In this document: positions 9,179 through 16,665 of the stretch, in pieces | Position numbering within the stretch: the first letter of the stretch is position 1 | Layout of the letters: each line of letters begins with the position of its first letter | Made by a program: the position numbers and the translations under genes | Source of the DNA: Rhizobium sp. BG4 | GTDB lineage: Bacteria > Pseudomonadota > Alphaproteobacteria > Rhizobiales > Rhizobiaceae | Length of the DNA: 64,000 nt | Assembly: GCF_016864575.1 (NCBI RefSeq) | Contig: NZ_CP044126.1 | Span: 62,001 to 126,000, forward strand | Direction of reading: 5' to 3' | Notes under the pieces: generated by a model | Told to the model about the DNA's origin: nothing | What the model saw: only the letters and a program-made list of their open reading frames with translations | Databases searched by the model: none

Positions 9179-9207
9179 ATCGACCCGTCAGTTGCTGACG
9201 GGTCGAT
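9179..9207. terminator. Bidirectional terminator-like hairpin
   Basis: A perfect 13-bp stem (ATCGACCCGTCAG / CTGACGGGTCGAT) with a TTG loop lies between the convergent SDR and GST genes, 10 nt from each stop. The symmetric position suggests it ends both transcripts. T tracts are short. Confidence 0.7.
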
Positions 9208-9215
9208 CCCAGTTC

Positions 9216-9800
9216 TCAGTTCAAGCCTTCGACTGCCATGGCCACTCTTACGGCGGGACGCGCACGCATCCGCTCACGAAGCGCCACCAGAGGTTTGGGT
9301 GTTTCGAGATCGAAACGTTCAGCCCAAAGGAGCATCACAAAAAGATAGCAATCCGCGGCCGTCAGATTTTCACCGAATAGGTAGTCGCCGGCGAGGCTGT
9401 CCGAAAGGAACTGGAGCCGTGTTTGAATGGCGGCGCGCGCTTCGGCCATTTCCTGATTGCTGCTGGAATGCCAAAGCGGCCGCAGGCTGCGATGCAACTC
9501 GGTCGAAATGTAGGCGAGAGCTTCGAGCAGTCGGGTGCGGCCCAGCTCGCCTCTCACCCCGAGCTTTGGATGGCGGGATGCAATCCAATCCAGGATTGCC
9601 ACGTTCTCCGTAAGAATTTCACCGTTGTCCAGTTGCAGGGCCGGCACGTAACCTTTCGACGTCAGTTCGTTGTAGTTGCGGCCGGTCGCCGTAATCTTCG
9701 TGCTGAGATCGACTCTCTCGCGCTCATAGTCGACGCCAGCTTCTTCGAGGGCGATGTGGTCGGCGAGACTGCACGCGAGTGGGCAATAAAACAGCTTCAT
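9216..9800 (-). CDS. Glutathione S-transferase family protein
   Basis: This is a 194-residue GST with an N-terminal thioredoxin-like domain (residues 1-78). It starts MKLFYCPLACSLADHIALEE, with Ser/Cys in the position used by beta-class enzymes to activate glutathione, and includes VPALQLDNGEILTENVAILDWI, the cis-Pro and glutathione-gamma-Glu (E/S) region. A helical C-terminal domain follows (NLTAADCYLFVMLLWAERF). It is divergent from the TetR gene at 9980, so it is a likely target of that repressor. Role: conjugation or reduction of electrophiles; substrate unknown. Confidence 0.9.
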   Translation of the reverse strand: MKLFYCPLACSLADHIALEEAGVDYERERVDLSTKITATGRNYNELTSKGYVPALQLDNGEILTENVAILDWIASRHPKLGVRGELGRTRLLEALAYISTELHRSLRPLWHSSSNQEMAEARAAIQTRLQFLSDSLAGDYLFGENLTAADCYLFVMLLWAERFDLETPKPLVALRERMRARPAVRVAMAVEGLN

Positions 9801-9979
9801 CGTGATGACTTTCGTCCTTCGTGGGATTGCGGCGACGGATCACAATTGAGGTCCGTATGACAGCGGGTCTATCGCTCTGTCCCACCGTAGCCAATTAAAC
9901 GAGTGGTTGGGTTGCGGTGCTCGATGGGGAGCGCTCCGGCCCCGTGGAACGGAGCGTCCGCCTGTGGTAGACGCGGGGA

Positions 9980-10645
9980 ATGGACAGCGATCCCACCCGA
10001 GAAGCACCGAGCTCGAATACCGTAAGACTTGCGCCGCAGCAGAAGCGAAGTCGCGAGGCGCGGGCGCGGATAATGGCTGCCGCTGAGGCCGTTCTCAGGG
10101 ACGGTGGTGCCGACGGGTTTTCGATGGCTGCAGTGAGTGCCGCGGCGGATATGCCCATTGGGAACATCTACAGGCGCTTCGAGAGCAAGGACGACCTGTT
10201 GCAGGCAATCAAGGACGTTGTCTCGGGTCGTATCACAAATGGGATCGCCGAATGCCTGACCGCCAGTCGCCATGACACATTGCAGGAATTTTTTACCGCA
10301 TTTGCTGGTGCCGTGGCGTTAATCTTCGCGCGGGATGAGCATCTGAACCGAACTCTGTATGATCCAAGGCTGGCAAATCTGAATCTTGCGAGGTCAGGGC
10401 AGGCGGCACGCTCTTCGATATTCGAGATTTTCCAGTCCGGCCTCGATGGATATCTCGTTGGTCTTGATGAGCGGGCGAAAACCCCCGTGACAAGGGTTTC
10501 GTTTTCAATCGTCATGAACGCGGCCGCTTTTAAGGTACGCGACAACGATCCGATCTCGGCCGGCATTTCATGGCCGGAGCTCGCGGCGGAATTCGGTGGC
10601 GCGGCATATTCCTACGTCATGTCGCAGCTCAAACCCACCAAATAA
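9980..10645 (+). CDS. TetR-family repressor
   Basis: This is a 221-residue regulator. The TetR helix-turn-helix spans about residues 25-72 (RIMAAAEAVLRDGGADGFSM, then AAADMPIGNIYRRFESKDDL). The remainder is an all-helical ligand domain. It is divergent from the GST gene at 9800. An imperfect inverted repeat (GACAG ... CTGTC, 9859-9881) in the shared 180-bp region could be its operator. The likely job is release of GST expression by a xenobiotic ligand; this rests on context only. Confidence 0.9.
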   Translation: MDSDPTREAPSSNTVRLAPQQKRSREARARIMAAAEAVLRDGGADGFSMAAVSAAADMPIGNIYRRFESKDDLLQAIKDVVSGRITNGIAECLTASRHDTLQEFFTAFAGAVALIFARDEHLNRTLYDPRLANLNLARSGQAARSSIFEIFQSGLDGYLVGLDERAKTPVTRVSFSIVMNAAAFKVRDNDPISAGISWPELAAEFGGAAYSYVMSQLKPTK

Positions 10646-10721
10646 AGTCCGCTATACAAACCTCGGACGACACCAATATACTCGATATGCGAACGCGATT
10701 CGCATTCCGTTTAGGTGATCT

Positions 10722-11195
10722 ATGAGCGATTTTGACGGGGTTGTTTGGACAAGTGGTCTCCTGACCTGGGTTATTGGCCAGGATGTCGTTCTCGCGGACG
10801 ATATCACGTCGAAACTATTTGGCCTCGATCCCGATGAATGCGGAAAAGGCACTCAGATCGAGACGTTTCTAGCGCGGGTAATCGAAGCGGATCGGCCACG
10901 GGTCGCGAAAGAGCTGTACCGATGCATCGCTGAAGGATGCGACTATCTCGAAGCCTTCGAAGTTTTGTCCGAGGGCGGCCGCTCACGCCGCTTGGTAGCG
11001 AAGGGGTCTGCCGTCGGCGACGTATTGTTTACCTGCATCATAACGGAATGGACGGACTCCCGATCCGCGTTGGAGCGACTTTGTCTCGCTGCATACGAGG
11101 CTGCTCGACAGGCGAACAACGACATTGTTGCGTACCGCTTAATGCAATCCGTTGTGGCGCTTGAGGGAACAGGCACAAGAAGTTGTCTGCACTAA
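10722..11195 (+). CDS. PAS-domain protein without output domain
   Basis: This is a 157-residue protein whose first 110 residues form a PAS fold of the PAS_3 type (VVLADDITSKLFGLDPDECG; then FLARVIEADRPRVAKELYRC; then VLFTCIITEWTDSRSALERL). The remaining 40 residues are a helical tail with no kinase, cyclase or DNA-binding domain. PAS folds of this form precede HWE/HisKA kinases in rhizobia, so it may be a stand-alone sensor that partners a kinase or regulator in trans. It lies between a TetR gene and the box-preceded hydrolase. Confidence 0.75.
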   Translation: MSDFDGVVWTSGLLTWVIGQDVVLADDITSKLFGLDPDECGKGTQIETFLARVIEADRPRVAKELYRCIAEGCDYLEAFEVLSEGGRSRRLVAKGSAVGDVLFTCIITEWTDSRSALERLCLAAYEAARQANNDIVAYRLMQSVVALEGTGTRSCLH

Positions 11196-11204
11196 TGGCA
11201 TTTG

Positions 11205-11218
11205 CAAACTTTGGTTTG
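11205..11218 (+). promoter_or_regulatory. FixJ/StyR-type box
   Basis: CAAAC-TTTG-GTTTG has perfect 5-bp arms. A -10-like GATCAT (11241-11246) is centred 32 nt downstream. It lies 128 bp upstream of the exported hydrolase at 11346. Confidence 0.6.
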
Positions 11219-11345
11219 GGTTGAGCGGCGAGGTTCAGACGATCATTGCTCTGCTCGTCGTTAGAACAGGCCCAAAAGTCCCTTCCTGAATGATCCGCGC
11301 ATCAGAGCGGTCGGTAGGGACTTCAAGACATCAAAGGAAAAACGA

Positions 11346-12125
11346 ATGAAGAGATTCACACGGCTGGCGGTCGCGACTGGCCTCCTATTAGCGTCCTCTG
11401 TCATGGGACATGCGGCATCGCAGAAGCCGACGGTGGTATTGGTCCACGGAGCGTTTGCGGATTCATCAAGTTGGAACCGCGTGGTCACTCTCCTCGAAAG
11501 GGACGGGTATCCTGTTGTGGCTGTGGCCAACCCGCTTCGTGGGGTCAAGAGCGACGGCGAATACGTCGCCGGCATCGTCAAGACCGTGAAGACCCCGGTG
11601 GTGCTGGTAGGTCACTCCTATGGCGGTTCGGTCATCAGCGATGCCGCGGCTGGCGTTGGCAATGTAAAGGCGCTCGTCTTCGTGGCGGCATTCGCGCCTG
11701 AAAAGGGCGAGTCGGCCGTGGACCTGTCAGGCAAATTTCCGGGTAGCACCCTCGCGCCGACCTTGGCGGAGCCCGTGGTGCTGTCGGACGGCGAAAAGGA
11801 CCTCTACATCGATCAGAGCAAATTCCCGGACCAGTTCGCAGCGGATGTACCAGCCGCTGCGGCTCGCCTCATGGCGGTAGCACAGCGCCCGATCACCGAC
11901 GCCGCGCTGGGCGAGCCTGCCCCGGAGGCGGCTTGGAAGGTTATCCCATCGTGGTTCATCTACGGCGATGCGGACAAAAACATCCCGCCGAAAACCCTGC
12001 AGTGGATGGCGGACCGGGCGAAGTCCCGAAAGACGGTCGCGGTGGCCGGAGCATCGCATGTCGTGATGATTTCGCACCCGGGCGAAGTGGCAAAGCTTAT
12101 TGAAGAGGCCGCTGCGGCGAATTGA
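11346..12125 (+). CDS. Exported alpha/beta hydrolase
   Basis: This is a 259-residue alpha/beta-hydrolase with a Sec signal peptide (residues 1-24: basic MKRFTR, hydrophobic LLLASSVMG, then HAAS). The oxyanion-hole motif HGAF is at 34-37. The nucleophile elbow GHSYGG puts the catalytic Ser at 91. The Asp loop (WFIYGDADKNIPP) and the final His (ASHVVMISHP) complete the triad. It resembles the EstC/salicylate-esterase-like branch of small esterases, but the substrate is unknown. It would act in the periplasm. A perfect FixJ-type box is upstream and a strong hairpin follows. Confidence 0.9.
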   Translation: MKRFTRLAVATGLLLASSVMGHAASQKPTVVLVHGAFADSSSWNRVVTLLERDGYPVVAVANPLRGVKSDGEYVAGIVKTVKTPVVLVGHSYGGSVISDAAAGVGNVKALVFVAAFAPEKGESAVDLSGKFPGSTLAPTLAEPVVLSDGEKDLYIDQSKFPDQFAADVPAAAARLMAVAQRPITDAALGEPAPEAAWKVIPSWFIYGDADKNIPPKTLQWMADRAKSRKTVAVAGASHVVMISHPGEVAKLIEEAAAAN

Positions 12126-12133
12126 TAGTTCCG

Positions 12134-12165
12134 CGACTGAAGGCAGCCTGACCTGCCTTCAGTCG
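12134..12165 (+). terminator. Terminator-like hairpin
   Basis: A perfect 13-bp stem (CGACTGAAGGCAG / CTGCCTTCAGTCG) with a CCTGAC loop starts about 9 nt after the hydrolase stop. No T tract follows. Confidence 0.6.
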
Positions 12166-12216
12166 AACTCCCGGCAAATCGACGCGCAAACAGACGGACG
12201 GAGACCGAAGCATCAG

Positions 12217-12891
12217 ATGCTGCAACAGACGGAAACGCCCGGCGCGGCAACGGTATTCATCGTCGACCATGACGACAAGACGAGGCTGTCACTGGTCAAC
12301 CTCTTTCACCTGGCAGATGTTGTCTCGCAGAGTTTCAGATCAGGCGCGGAGCTGCTTGGCTCTGCTGATCTAGACGTACCAGGCTGCCTGCTCGTGGATA
12401 TCCAACCAGGAGAGAGCAGCGGTTTTGATCTCCAGGAACGTTTGGCAGACCGAGCCTGTCTGCTGCCCATCGTGTTCACGACCGGCGAGGCGACCGTCCC
12501 GATTGCCGTCGAGGCGATGAAGCGCGGAGCGTCCGACTTCCTACCGAAACCCCTAGATGACGCGGCGGTCCTCGATGCCGTGTTCGGTGCCATTCGACAG
12601 AACTTGGTCGCACGGGCCCGGGCAGCCGAACGGGAAGCCGTTTGGCGGTCCATCGGAACGCTGACGCCGCGTGAACGTGAAGTCATGAAGTATGTCGCAA
12701 TAGGTGACCTCAATAAGCAGATCGCCCATCGCCTCGAGGTGAGCGAGATGATGGTCAAGATTCATAGAAGTCGGATGATGAAGAAAATGGGCGCGGGTTC
12801 ACTCGTCCAGCTGATCAAGAAACTCGAACTGGCTTACGGTAGGGCGCGCTGTTCCGACGCGCCTACGGCGACCGAGACACGAGCTCCATGA
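12217..12891 (+). CDS. FixJ/StyR-type response regulator
   Basis: This is a 224-residue regulator starting at the ATG at 12217; the open frame reaches back to 12100 inside the previous gene. The receiver domain has VFIVDHDD at the N-terminus, the acceptor Asp in CLLVDIQPG, Thr in VFTTGEATV and Lys in FLPKPLD. The C-terminal LuxR/FixJ helix-turn-helix reads LTPREREVMKYVAIGDLNKQ, then SEMMVKIHRSRMMKKM, the recognition-helix type shared with the regulators at 14723 and 29559. It lacks a dedicated kinase next door. Candidate controller of the AAAC-N4-GTTT boxes in this window. Confidence 0.9.
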   Translation: MLQQTETPGAATVFIVDHDDKTRLSLVNLFHLADVVSQSFRSGAELLGSADLDVPGCLLVDIQPGESSGFDLQERLADRACLLPIVFTTGEATVPIAVEAMKRGASDFLPKPLDDAAVLDAVFGAIRQNLVARARAAEREAVWRSIGTLTPREREVMKYVAIGDLNKQIAHRLEVSEMMVKIHRSRMMKKMGAGSLVQLIKKLELAYGRARCSDAPTATETRAP

Positions 12892-13117
12892 CCGTCAACA
12901 GGTCGTTGTCGCCATTCCTTCCTGTCGACGCAGTCACGCTGAGAAGCAGGTAGGGCATGCCAGTTTTGGCGAGGGCGGCATCGACGTCCTCTATCTCGGC
13001 CTCGGTTTCGATGGCGACGAGGTGCTTCTCGTCGGACACAACGCTCGCGAACTGAAGGAGGGCGTACTTCGCATCGAATAACTCCCCATTCGGCAGGTAC
13101 GCCACGAATTTTTGCAA
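12863..13117 (-). CDS. Small hypothetical protein
   Basis: This is an 84-residue protein (MQKFVAYLPNGELFDAKYAL ...), soluble, with a short beta-rich N-terminus and no recognised domain. Its 3' end overlaps the convergent regulator gene by 29 nt. The perfect box at 13152-13169 lies 37 nt from its start and is divergent to the membrane-protein gene, so both could be box-controlled. Function unknown. Confidence 0.55.
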   Translation of the reverse strand: MQKFVAYLPNGELFDAKYALLQFASVVSDEKHLVAIETEAEIEDVDAALAKTGMPYLLLSVTASTGRNGDNDLLTVMELVSRSP

Positions 13118-13151
13118 AAGCCGCTCCTAAGGACTGTCTTCACACGGGGTG

Positions 13152-13169
13152 CCCAAACCTTTGTTTGGG
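13152..13169. promoter_or_regulatory. FixJ/StyR-type box (longest palindrome)
   Basis: CCCAAAC-CTTT-GTTTGGG has perfect 7-bp arms. GATAAT (13191-13196) is centred 33 nt downstream, ahead of the membrane-protein gene at 13227. It also lies 37 nt upstream of the divergent small gene. Confidence 0.7.
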
Positions 13170-13226
13170 AAGTTTCGAATATGGCACGGTGATAATTTCT
13201 TCGGCAGTCAACCGAAGGAGATTGAA

Positions 13227-13661
13227 ATGCAAGTACTCAAGTATCCCGTCCTAGCCATGGTTTGGTTCAATGTGATCCTGGCCACATGGCTCTCTATCTA
13301 CATGCTCTACGACCCGGAGGGCTGGTACTATTTCGTGCCCGGCGTGACCGACACCGGTTTTTTCAATCAGCACTTCATTCGCGACATCGGCATCATACAG
13401 GGCTTCATCGCTCTTGCCTTCGCAATCGGCACATTCAAACGCGAACGCCGTGTCGAGCTTTGGGCTGCCGCCACCCTCTGGCTGATCGCCCATGCCTTCT
13501 TCCATCTCTGGGAAGTCGCGGTGGGCATATGCTCGGCATCCGTGTTGGTCCGGGATTTCCCCGCGGTGAGCCTCCCGGCGCTCTTCGGTATCGCCGGTAC
13601 GGTCTGGGCCTGCACGCAGTCCAAGTCGGTGAACAAGAAGCTTTCGCCGCTCCATATCTGA
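13227..13661 (+). CDS. Four-helix membrane protein
   Basis: This is a 144-residue integral membrane protein. The ATG at 13227 follows GAAGGAG seven bases upstream. Four hydrophobic segments are visible: residues about 5-25 (PVLAMVWFNVILATWLSIYM), 50-67 (IIQGFIALAFAIGTF), 78-98 (ELWAAATLWLIAHAFFHLWE) and 112-130. An internal HAFFHLWE His pair sits in helix three. I do not recognise the family. It is preceded by the best FixJ-type box in the window and followed by a classic terminator, so it is a single-gene target of that system. Confidence 0.75.
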   Translation: MQVLKYPVLAMVWFNVILATWLSIYMLYDPEGWYYFVPGVTDTGFFNQHFIRDIGIIQGFIALAFAIGTFKRERRVELWAAATLWLIAHAFFHLWEVAVGICSASVLVRDFPAVSLPALFGIAGTVWACTQSKSVNKKLSPLHI

Positions 13662-13682
13662 AGTCAGCTGCCGCAAATACCC

Positions 13683-13713
13683 GCCGGAGCCGTCGAGCTC
13701 CGGCTTTTTTATT
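13683..13713 (+). terminator. Rho-independent terminator
   Basis: An 8-bp GC stem (GCCGGAGC / GCTCCGGC, 13683-13704) is followed by TTTTTTATT. It ends the membrane-protein transcript and overlaps the 3' end of the convergent NmrA gene. Confidence 0.85.
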
Positions 13714-14461
13714 GGTGAAGCGTCCTCGAGAGCCAGTCATGGTAGGTGAGCCTGCCGAGTGCTGCCGGCATCCTGGGAATTAGCCCTTCGGTGGGGACCG
13801 AGATGCCGAAGTATTGGGCCTCTGGATCGGACGTTGCAGGACGGTTGTCTTCGTTGACGGTCAGGAGTTCGCTCGCCAGATCGATCAGGTCGGCCGCTTC
13901 GGGTCCGCCAATTTCGACCACGGTATTGCTCGGGCTTTCACCAGCGAGTTTCGCCAGCCAGGATGCCGCCTCGTCGCCTGCAATCGGCTGCAGCCGAAGA
14001 GCTGGCAAGCGGATCGTACCGTTGTCCGCCGACGATCCTACGATGCCGCTCAGGAACTCGAAAAACTGGGTTGAGCGGACGATCGTGTAGGGGATGCCCG
14101 AGGCGCGGATCAGGTTTTCCTGCACGAGTTTTGCACGGAAGTAGTCGTTTTCGACGAGCGTCTCGGCACCCACAACAGAGAGAGCCAGGTAGTGGCCCAC
14201 GCCGCTCCGCCTCGCGGCCTTCAATAGATTGCTACTGGACTGCTTGAAGAACGCGAGGGCATCGCCACTTCCGAATGAGCCGAAATTTGTAACGTCAATG
14301 ATCGCGTCAGCCCCGTTGAAGGCCTCGTCCAGCCCTTCGCCGGTCAGGACGTTCACGCCGGTGCTGGTCGATGCCTGTACGACCTCGCGTCCGTCTCTTT
14401 CAAGAGACCTCACTGCTTTCGACCCCATCGTGCCACTAGCACCCACGACGACCACCTTCAT
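13709..14461 (-). CDS. NmrA-like NAD(P)-binding oxidoreductase, paralogue 1
   Basis: This is a 250-residue atypical SDR/NmrA-type protein. The glycine motif GASGTMGS (residues 7-14) binds NAD(P). Conserved blocks are ALSVVGAETL, then YFRAKLVQENLIRASGIPYT, then TQFFEF, shared with the paralogues at 15603 and 61589. The YFRAK Tyr-x3-Lys is in the usual SDR place. These proteins act as quinone/NAD(P)H reductases or redox sensors. A box at 14603-14616 sits between it and the divergent FixJ-type regulator gene at 14723. Confidence 0.88.
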   Translation of the reverse strand: MKVVVVGASGTMGSKAVRSLERDGREVVQASTSTGVNVLTGEGLDEAFNGADAIIDVTNFGSFGSGDALAFFKQSSSNLLKAARRSGVGHYLALSVVGAETLVENDYFRAKLVQENLIRASGIPYTIVRSTQFFEFLSGIVGSSADNGTIRLPALRLQPIAGDEAASWLAKLAGESPSNTVVEIGGPEAADLIDLASELLTVNEDNRPATSDPEAQYFGISVPTEGLIPRMPAALGRLTYHDWLSRTLHQ

Positions 14462-14602
14462 GTCAAACTCCTTTCAAGCCTGGACGCGCAAAAATACAGC
14501 GTCGCGTTGCACGGGGCGACTAAACGAAGTTTTGGCTTGACCGCTCGGGTACATTGGTGCCGTGAATGTTCGGTGCATCCAAAATGCCAGTGTGAGGACA
14601 CC

Positions 14603-14616
14603 TAAACCAAGGTTTA
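14603..14616. promoter_or_regulatory. FixJ/StyR-type box between divergent genes
   Basis: TAAAC-CAAG-GTTTA has perfect arms. TATATT (14642-14647) is centred 35 nt toward the regulator gene at 14723. On the other strand the box is 142 bp from the NmrA start at 14461. The closeness to the published StyR box (ATAAAC-CATG-GTTTAT) is striking. It may serve autoregulation. Confidence 0.65.
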
Positions 14617-14722
14617 TGGTCTCCTGTGATGGAAAGCGTGGTATATTAGCTGAGAGGGTCAAGCTTCCGGCGATGAGCACGGTCGAGTTTGGCAGGCCCA
14701 AGGCTGAAAGGCGGGTAGCATC

Positions 14723-15361
14723 ATGCAAAACGCGAGCGTGAAAGCGGAAGCCACTGCTGAACCCATCGTCTACGTGGTGGACGACGACGAGAACATGCGG
14801 GACGCACTGCTCGATCTCTTCATGGTTACGAAACGACGCGCGTCGGCGTTTGCATGTGGCTCAGAGTTTTTCCGGATTGCAGATACCGCAGCAGCCGGCT
14901 GTGTGGTGGTCGATCTGAGAATGCCTGGGGAGACTGGGCTGGACTTACAGGATCGCCTCATCTCAATCGGCAGCAAGCTGCCAGTGATTTTCCTAACGGC
15001 GTTCGCCGACATTCCGACAAGCGTTCGCGCGATGAAGGCCGGGGCAACCGACTTCATAACCAAGCCATTTGCCAACCAAGACCTGCTGCAGGCCGTCGAA
15101 CACGCAATCGAGCTGGATACCAGGCGACGGAATACAGACGCCGAGTTCGAACGGGTAAAGTCCCTCGCGCAGACCCTGACGCCGCGTGAAAGAGAAGTCA
15201 TGGCGGCCGTCGTCAGCGGATTGATGAACAAGCAAGTTGCCTACGAGCTCGGCATCAGCGAAATGACCGTGAAGCTTCACCGAATGAGCGTCATGCGAAA
15301 GATGCAGAGCCGCTCGCTCCCCGACCTTGTCCGCAAGGCCGAATTGCTTCAGCGCGACTGA
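14723..15361 (+). CDS. FixJ/StyR-type response regulator
   Basis: This is a 212-residue two-domain regulator. The receiver has VYVVDDDENMRDAL, acceptor Asp in VVVDLRMPG, Thr in FLTAFADIPTSV and Lys in FITKPFA. The LuxR-type domain reads LTPREREVMAAVVSGLMNKQ, then ISEMTVKLHRMSVMRKM. All phosphorylation residues are present. The box at 14603-14616 with its -10 is placed to drive it, suggesting autoregulation. There is no adjacent kinase; candidates in the window are those at 30338, 43512 and 46254. Confidence 0.93.
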   Translation: MQNASVKAEATAEPIVYVVDDDENMRDALLDLFMVTKRRASAFACGSEFFRIADTAAAGCVVVDLRMPGETGLDLQDRLISIGSKLPVIFLTAFADIPTSVRAMKAGATDFITKPFANQDLLQAVEHAIELDTRRRNTDAEFERVKSLAQTLTPREREVMAAVVSGLMNKQVAYELGISEMTVKLHRMSVMRKMQSRSLPDLVRKAELLQRD

Positions 15362-15407
15362 AATGTGCCGAGAAAGGCCGGGCCGCCCACCGCTCGGCCG
15401 CACATCC

Positions 15408-15421
15408 CAAACCTACGTTTA
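15408..15421 (+). promoter_or_regulatory. FixJ/StyR-type box
   Basis: CAAAC-CTAC-GTTTA sits in CATCCCAAACCTACGTTTAG (15404-15423), which differs at only two of 20 positions from the direct repeats bounding the defence island. A weak -10 (CATAGA, 15444-15449) is centred 32 nt downstream. It is upstream of the NmrA gene at 15603. Confidence 0.6.
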
Positions 15422-15602
15422 GCTATACGCTCCAGCGTATTCCCATAGACTCTTCGCAGGTCAGAAAATCATCAATCGGACGTTCAAGGACACCTTCCCA
15501 AGGCATTGGGTTGGTCATTTGTGCGGCTAATGCTGACCCCACGCGTCTGTCGCGCCGGCATTCGGCGGCGCTGTACACAGATCACCGCAATAGGAGCGAA
15601 CA

Positions 15603-16364
15603 ATGAAAATCGTCGTAATTGGCGGGACCGGCCTGATCGGTTCGAAACTGGTGAAGCGCCTTGAGGCAAAGGGTCATGAAGTGATTGCCGCGTCGCCGGC
15701 GTCGGGCGTCAACACGGTCACGGGCGAGGGGCTCGCGGAAGTGCTGAAGGGGGCGCAGGTTGTCGTCGATGTTGCGAACTCACCGTCGTTCGAAGACAAG
15801 GCTGTCATGGAGTTCTTCCAGGCGTCGGGTCGCAATCTCTTGTCGGCGGAGGCAGCCGCAGGCGTGAAGCACCATGTGGCCCTGTCCGTCGTCGGCACGG
15901 AGCGGCTTCAGGACAGCGGCTATTTTCGTGCCAAGCTGGTGCAGGAAAATCTTATTCGGGAGTCGAAGGTTCCTTACACGCTGGTTCACTCCACCCAGTT
16001 TTTCGAGTTCATGTTCGGCATCGCTCAATCCGGTGCGCAAGGCGATAAGGTTCACCTTTCTCCGGCGATGATGCAGCCGATCTTCTCCGACGATGTCGCG
16101 GATGCGCTCGCGGATGTTGCCGTCGGTTCCCCGTCGAACGGCCTGATGGAGATCGCCGGTCCGGAGCCTATCCGCATCGCCGATGCCGTCGGTAAGTACC
16201 TTCGTCAGATTGGCGACAAGCGCGAGATCGTCGTGGACGAGAAGACGCCCTACTTCGGTTCAATTCTCGATGACAAGACGCTGATGCCAGGGGCAGGGGT
16301 ACTGCTCGGTCGCACTGCCTACTCTGAATGGGTCAAGACCGCGACGCCGCCGCCGGCTCGCTAA
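15603..16364 (+). CDS. NmrA-like NAD(P)-binding oxidoreductase, paralogue 2
   Basis: This is a 253-residue protein with glycine motif GGTGLIGS at residues 7-14 and SDR-like YFRAKLVQENLI. It shares ALSVVGTERL, TQFFEFMFGI and the C-terminal YFG motif with paralogues 1 and 3. It is soluble, probably a quinone or NAD(P)H-dependent reductase, or a redox-sensing regulator. It lies 240 bp downstream of a FixJ-type regulator gene with its own box, and ends in a hairpin. Starts at ATG 15603 with AGGAGC upstream. Confidence 0.88.
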   Translation: MKIVVIGGTGLIGSKLVKRLEAKGHEVIAASPASGVNTVTGEGLAEVLKGAQVVVDVANSPSFEDKAVMEFFQASGRNLLSAEAAAGVKHHVALSVVGTERLQDSGYFRAKLVQENLIRESKVPYTLVHSTQFFEFMFGIAQSGAQGDKVHLSPAMMQPIFSDDVADALADVAVGSPSNGLMEIAGPEPIRIADAVGKYLRQIGDKREIVVDEKTPYFGSILDDKTLMPGAGVLLGRTAYSEWVKTATPPPAR

Positions 16365-16411
16365 TAGCAAGGCAACCATCAATCGGTTGCTGAACAGTTC
16401 GACGAAGCATG

Positions 16412-16438
16412 CGGGATCGCGAAAATATCGCGGTCCCG
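16412..16438 (+). terminator. Terminator-like hairpin
   Basis: An 11-bp stem (CGGGATCGCGA / TCGCGGTCCCG, one G-T wobble) with a short A/T loop, then a T-rich run. It closes the NmrA transcript. Confidence 0.6.
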
Positions 16439-16439
16439 T

Positions 16440-16630
16440 TTCGTCGTATTTTGATAGGGCCACTAAGGCGACATCTCTCAGATCAAGCCGGCTTCCAGCT
16501 TGACCATCTCGCTGACGCGTCATTTCACCCTTCCGACACCAACAGCGGGCCGCAGGTCTGTGCGATGAGCAACGGTGGCCATTATGGGGGTGAGGGAGCG
16601 CACGCGGCTGGGTCGTAGCGCATAGTAGAA
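16440..16630. other. Intergenic stretch, nothing recognised
   Basis: Between the two hairpins downstream of the convergent NmrA and haloperoxidase genes (gap 16365-16665) I see no supported reading frame, box or repeat. The long minus-strand open frame crossing it is antisense to neighbouring genes. Confidence 0.5.
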
Positions 16631-16656
16631 GAGAGCGCCCGTGACCGAGCGCTCTC
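16631..16656 (-). terminator. Terminator-like hairpin
   Basis: An 8-bp stem (GAGAGCGC / GCGCTCTC) lies 10 nt past the stop of the haloperoxidase-like gene. Confidence 0.55.
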
Positions 16657-16665
16657 CAATTCAGA

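Noticed and set aside
14474..14728. 84-residue minus-strand open frame
   Set aside because: It covers the divergent promoter with the box; no domain and no ribosome site.
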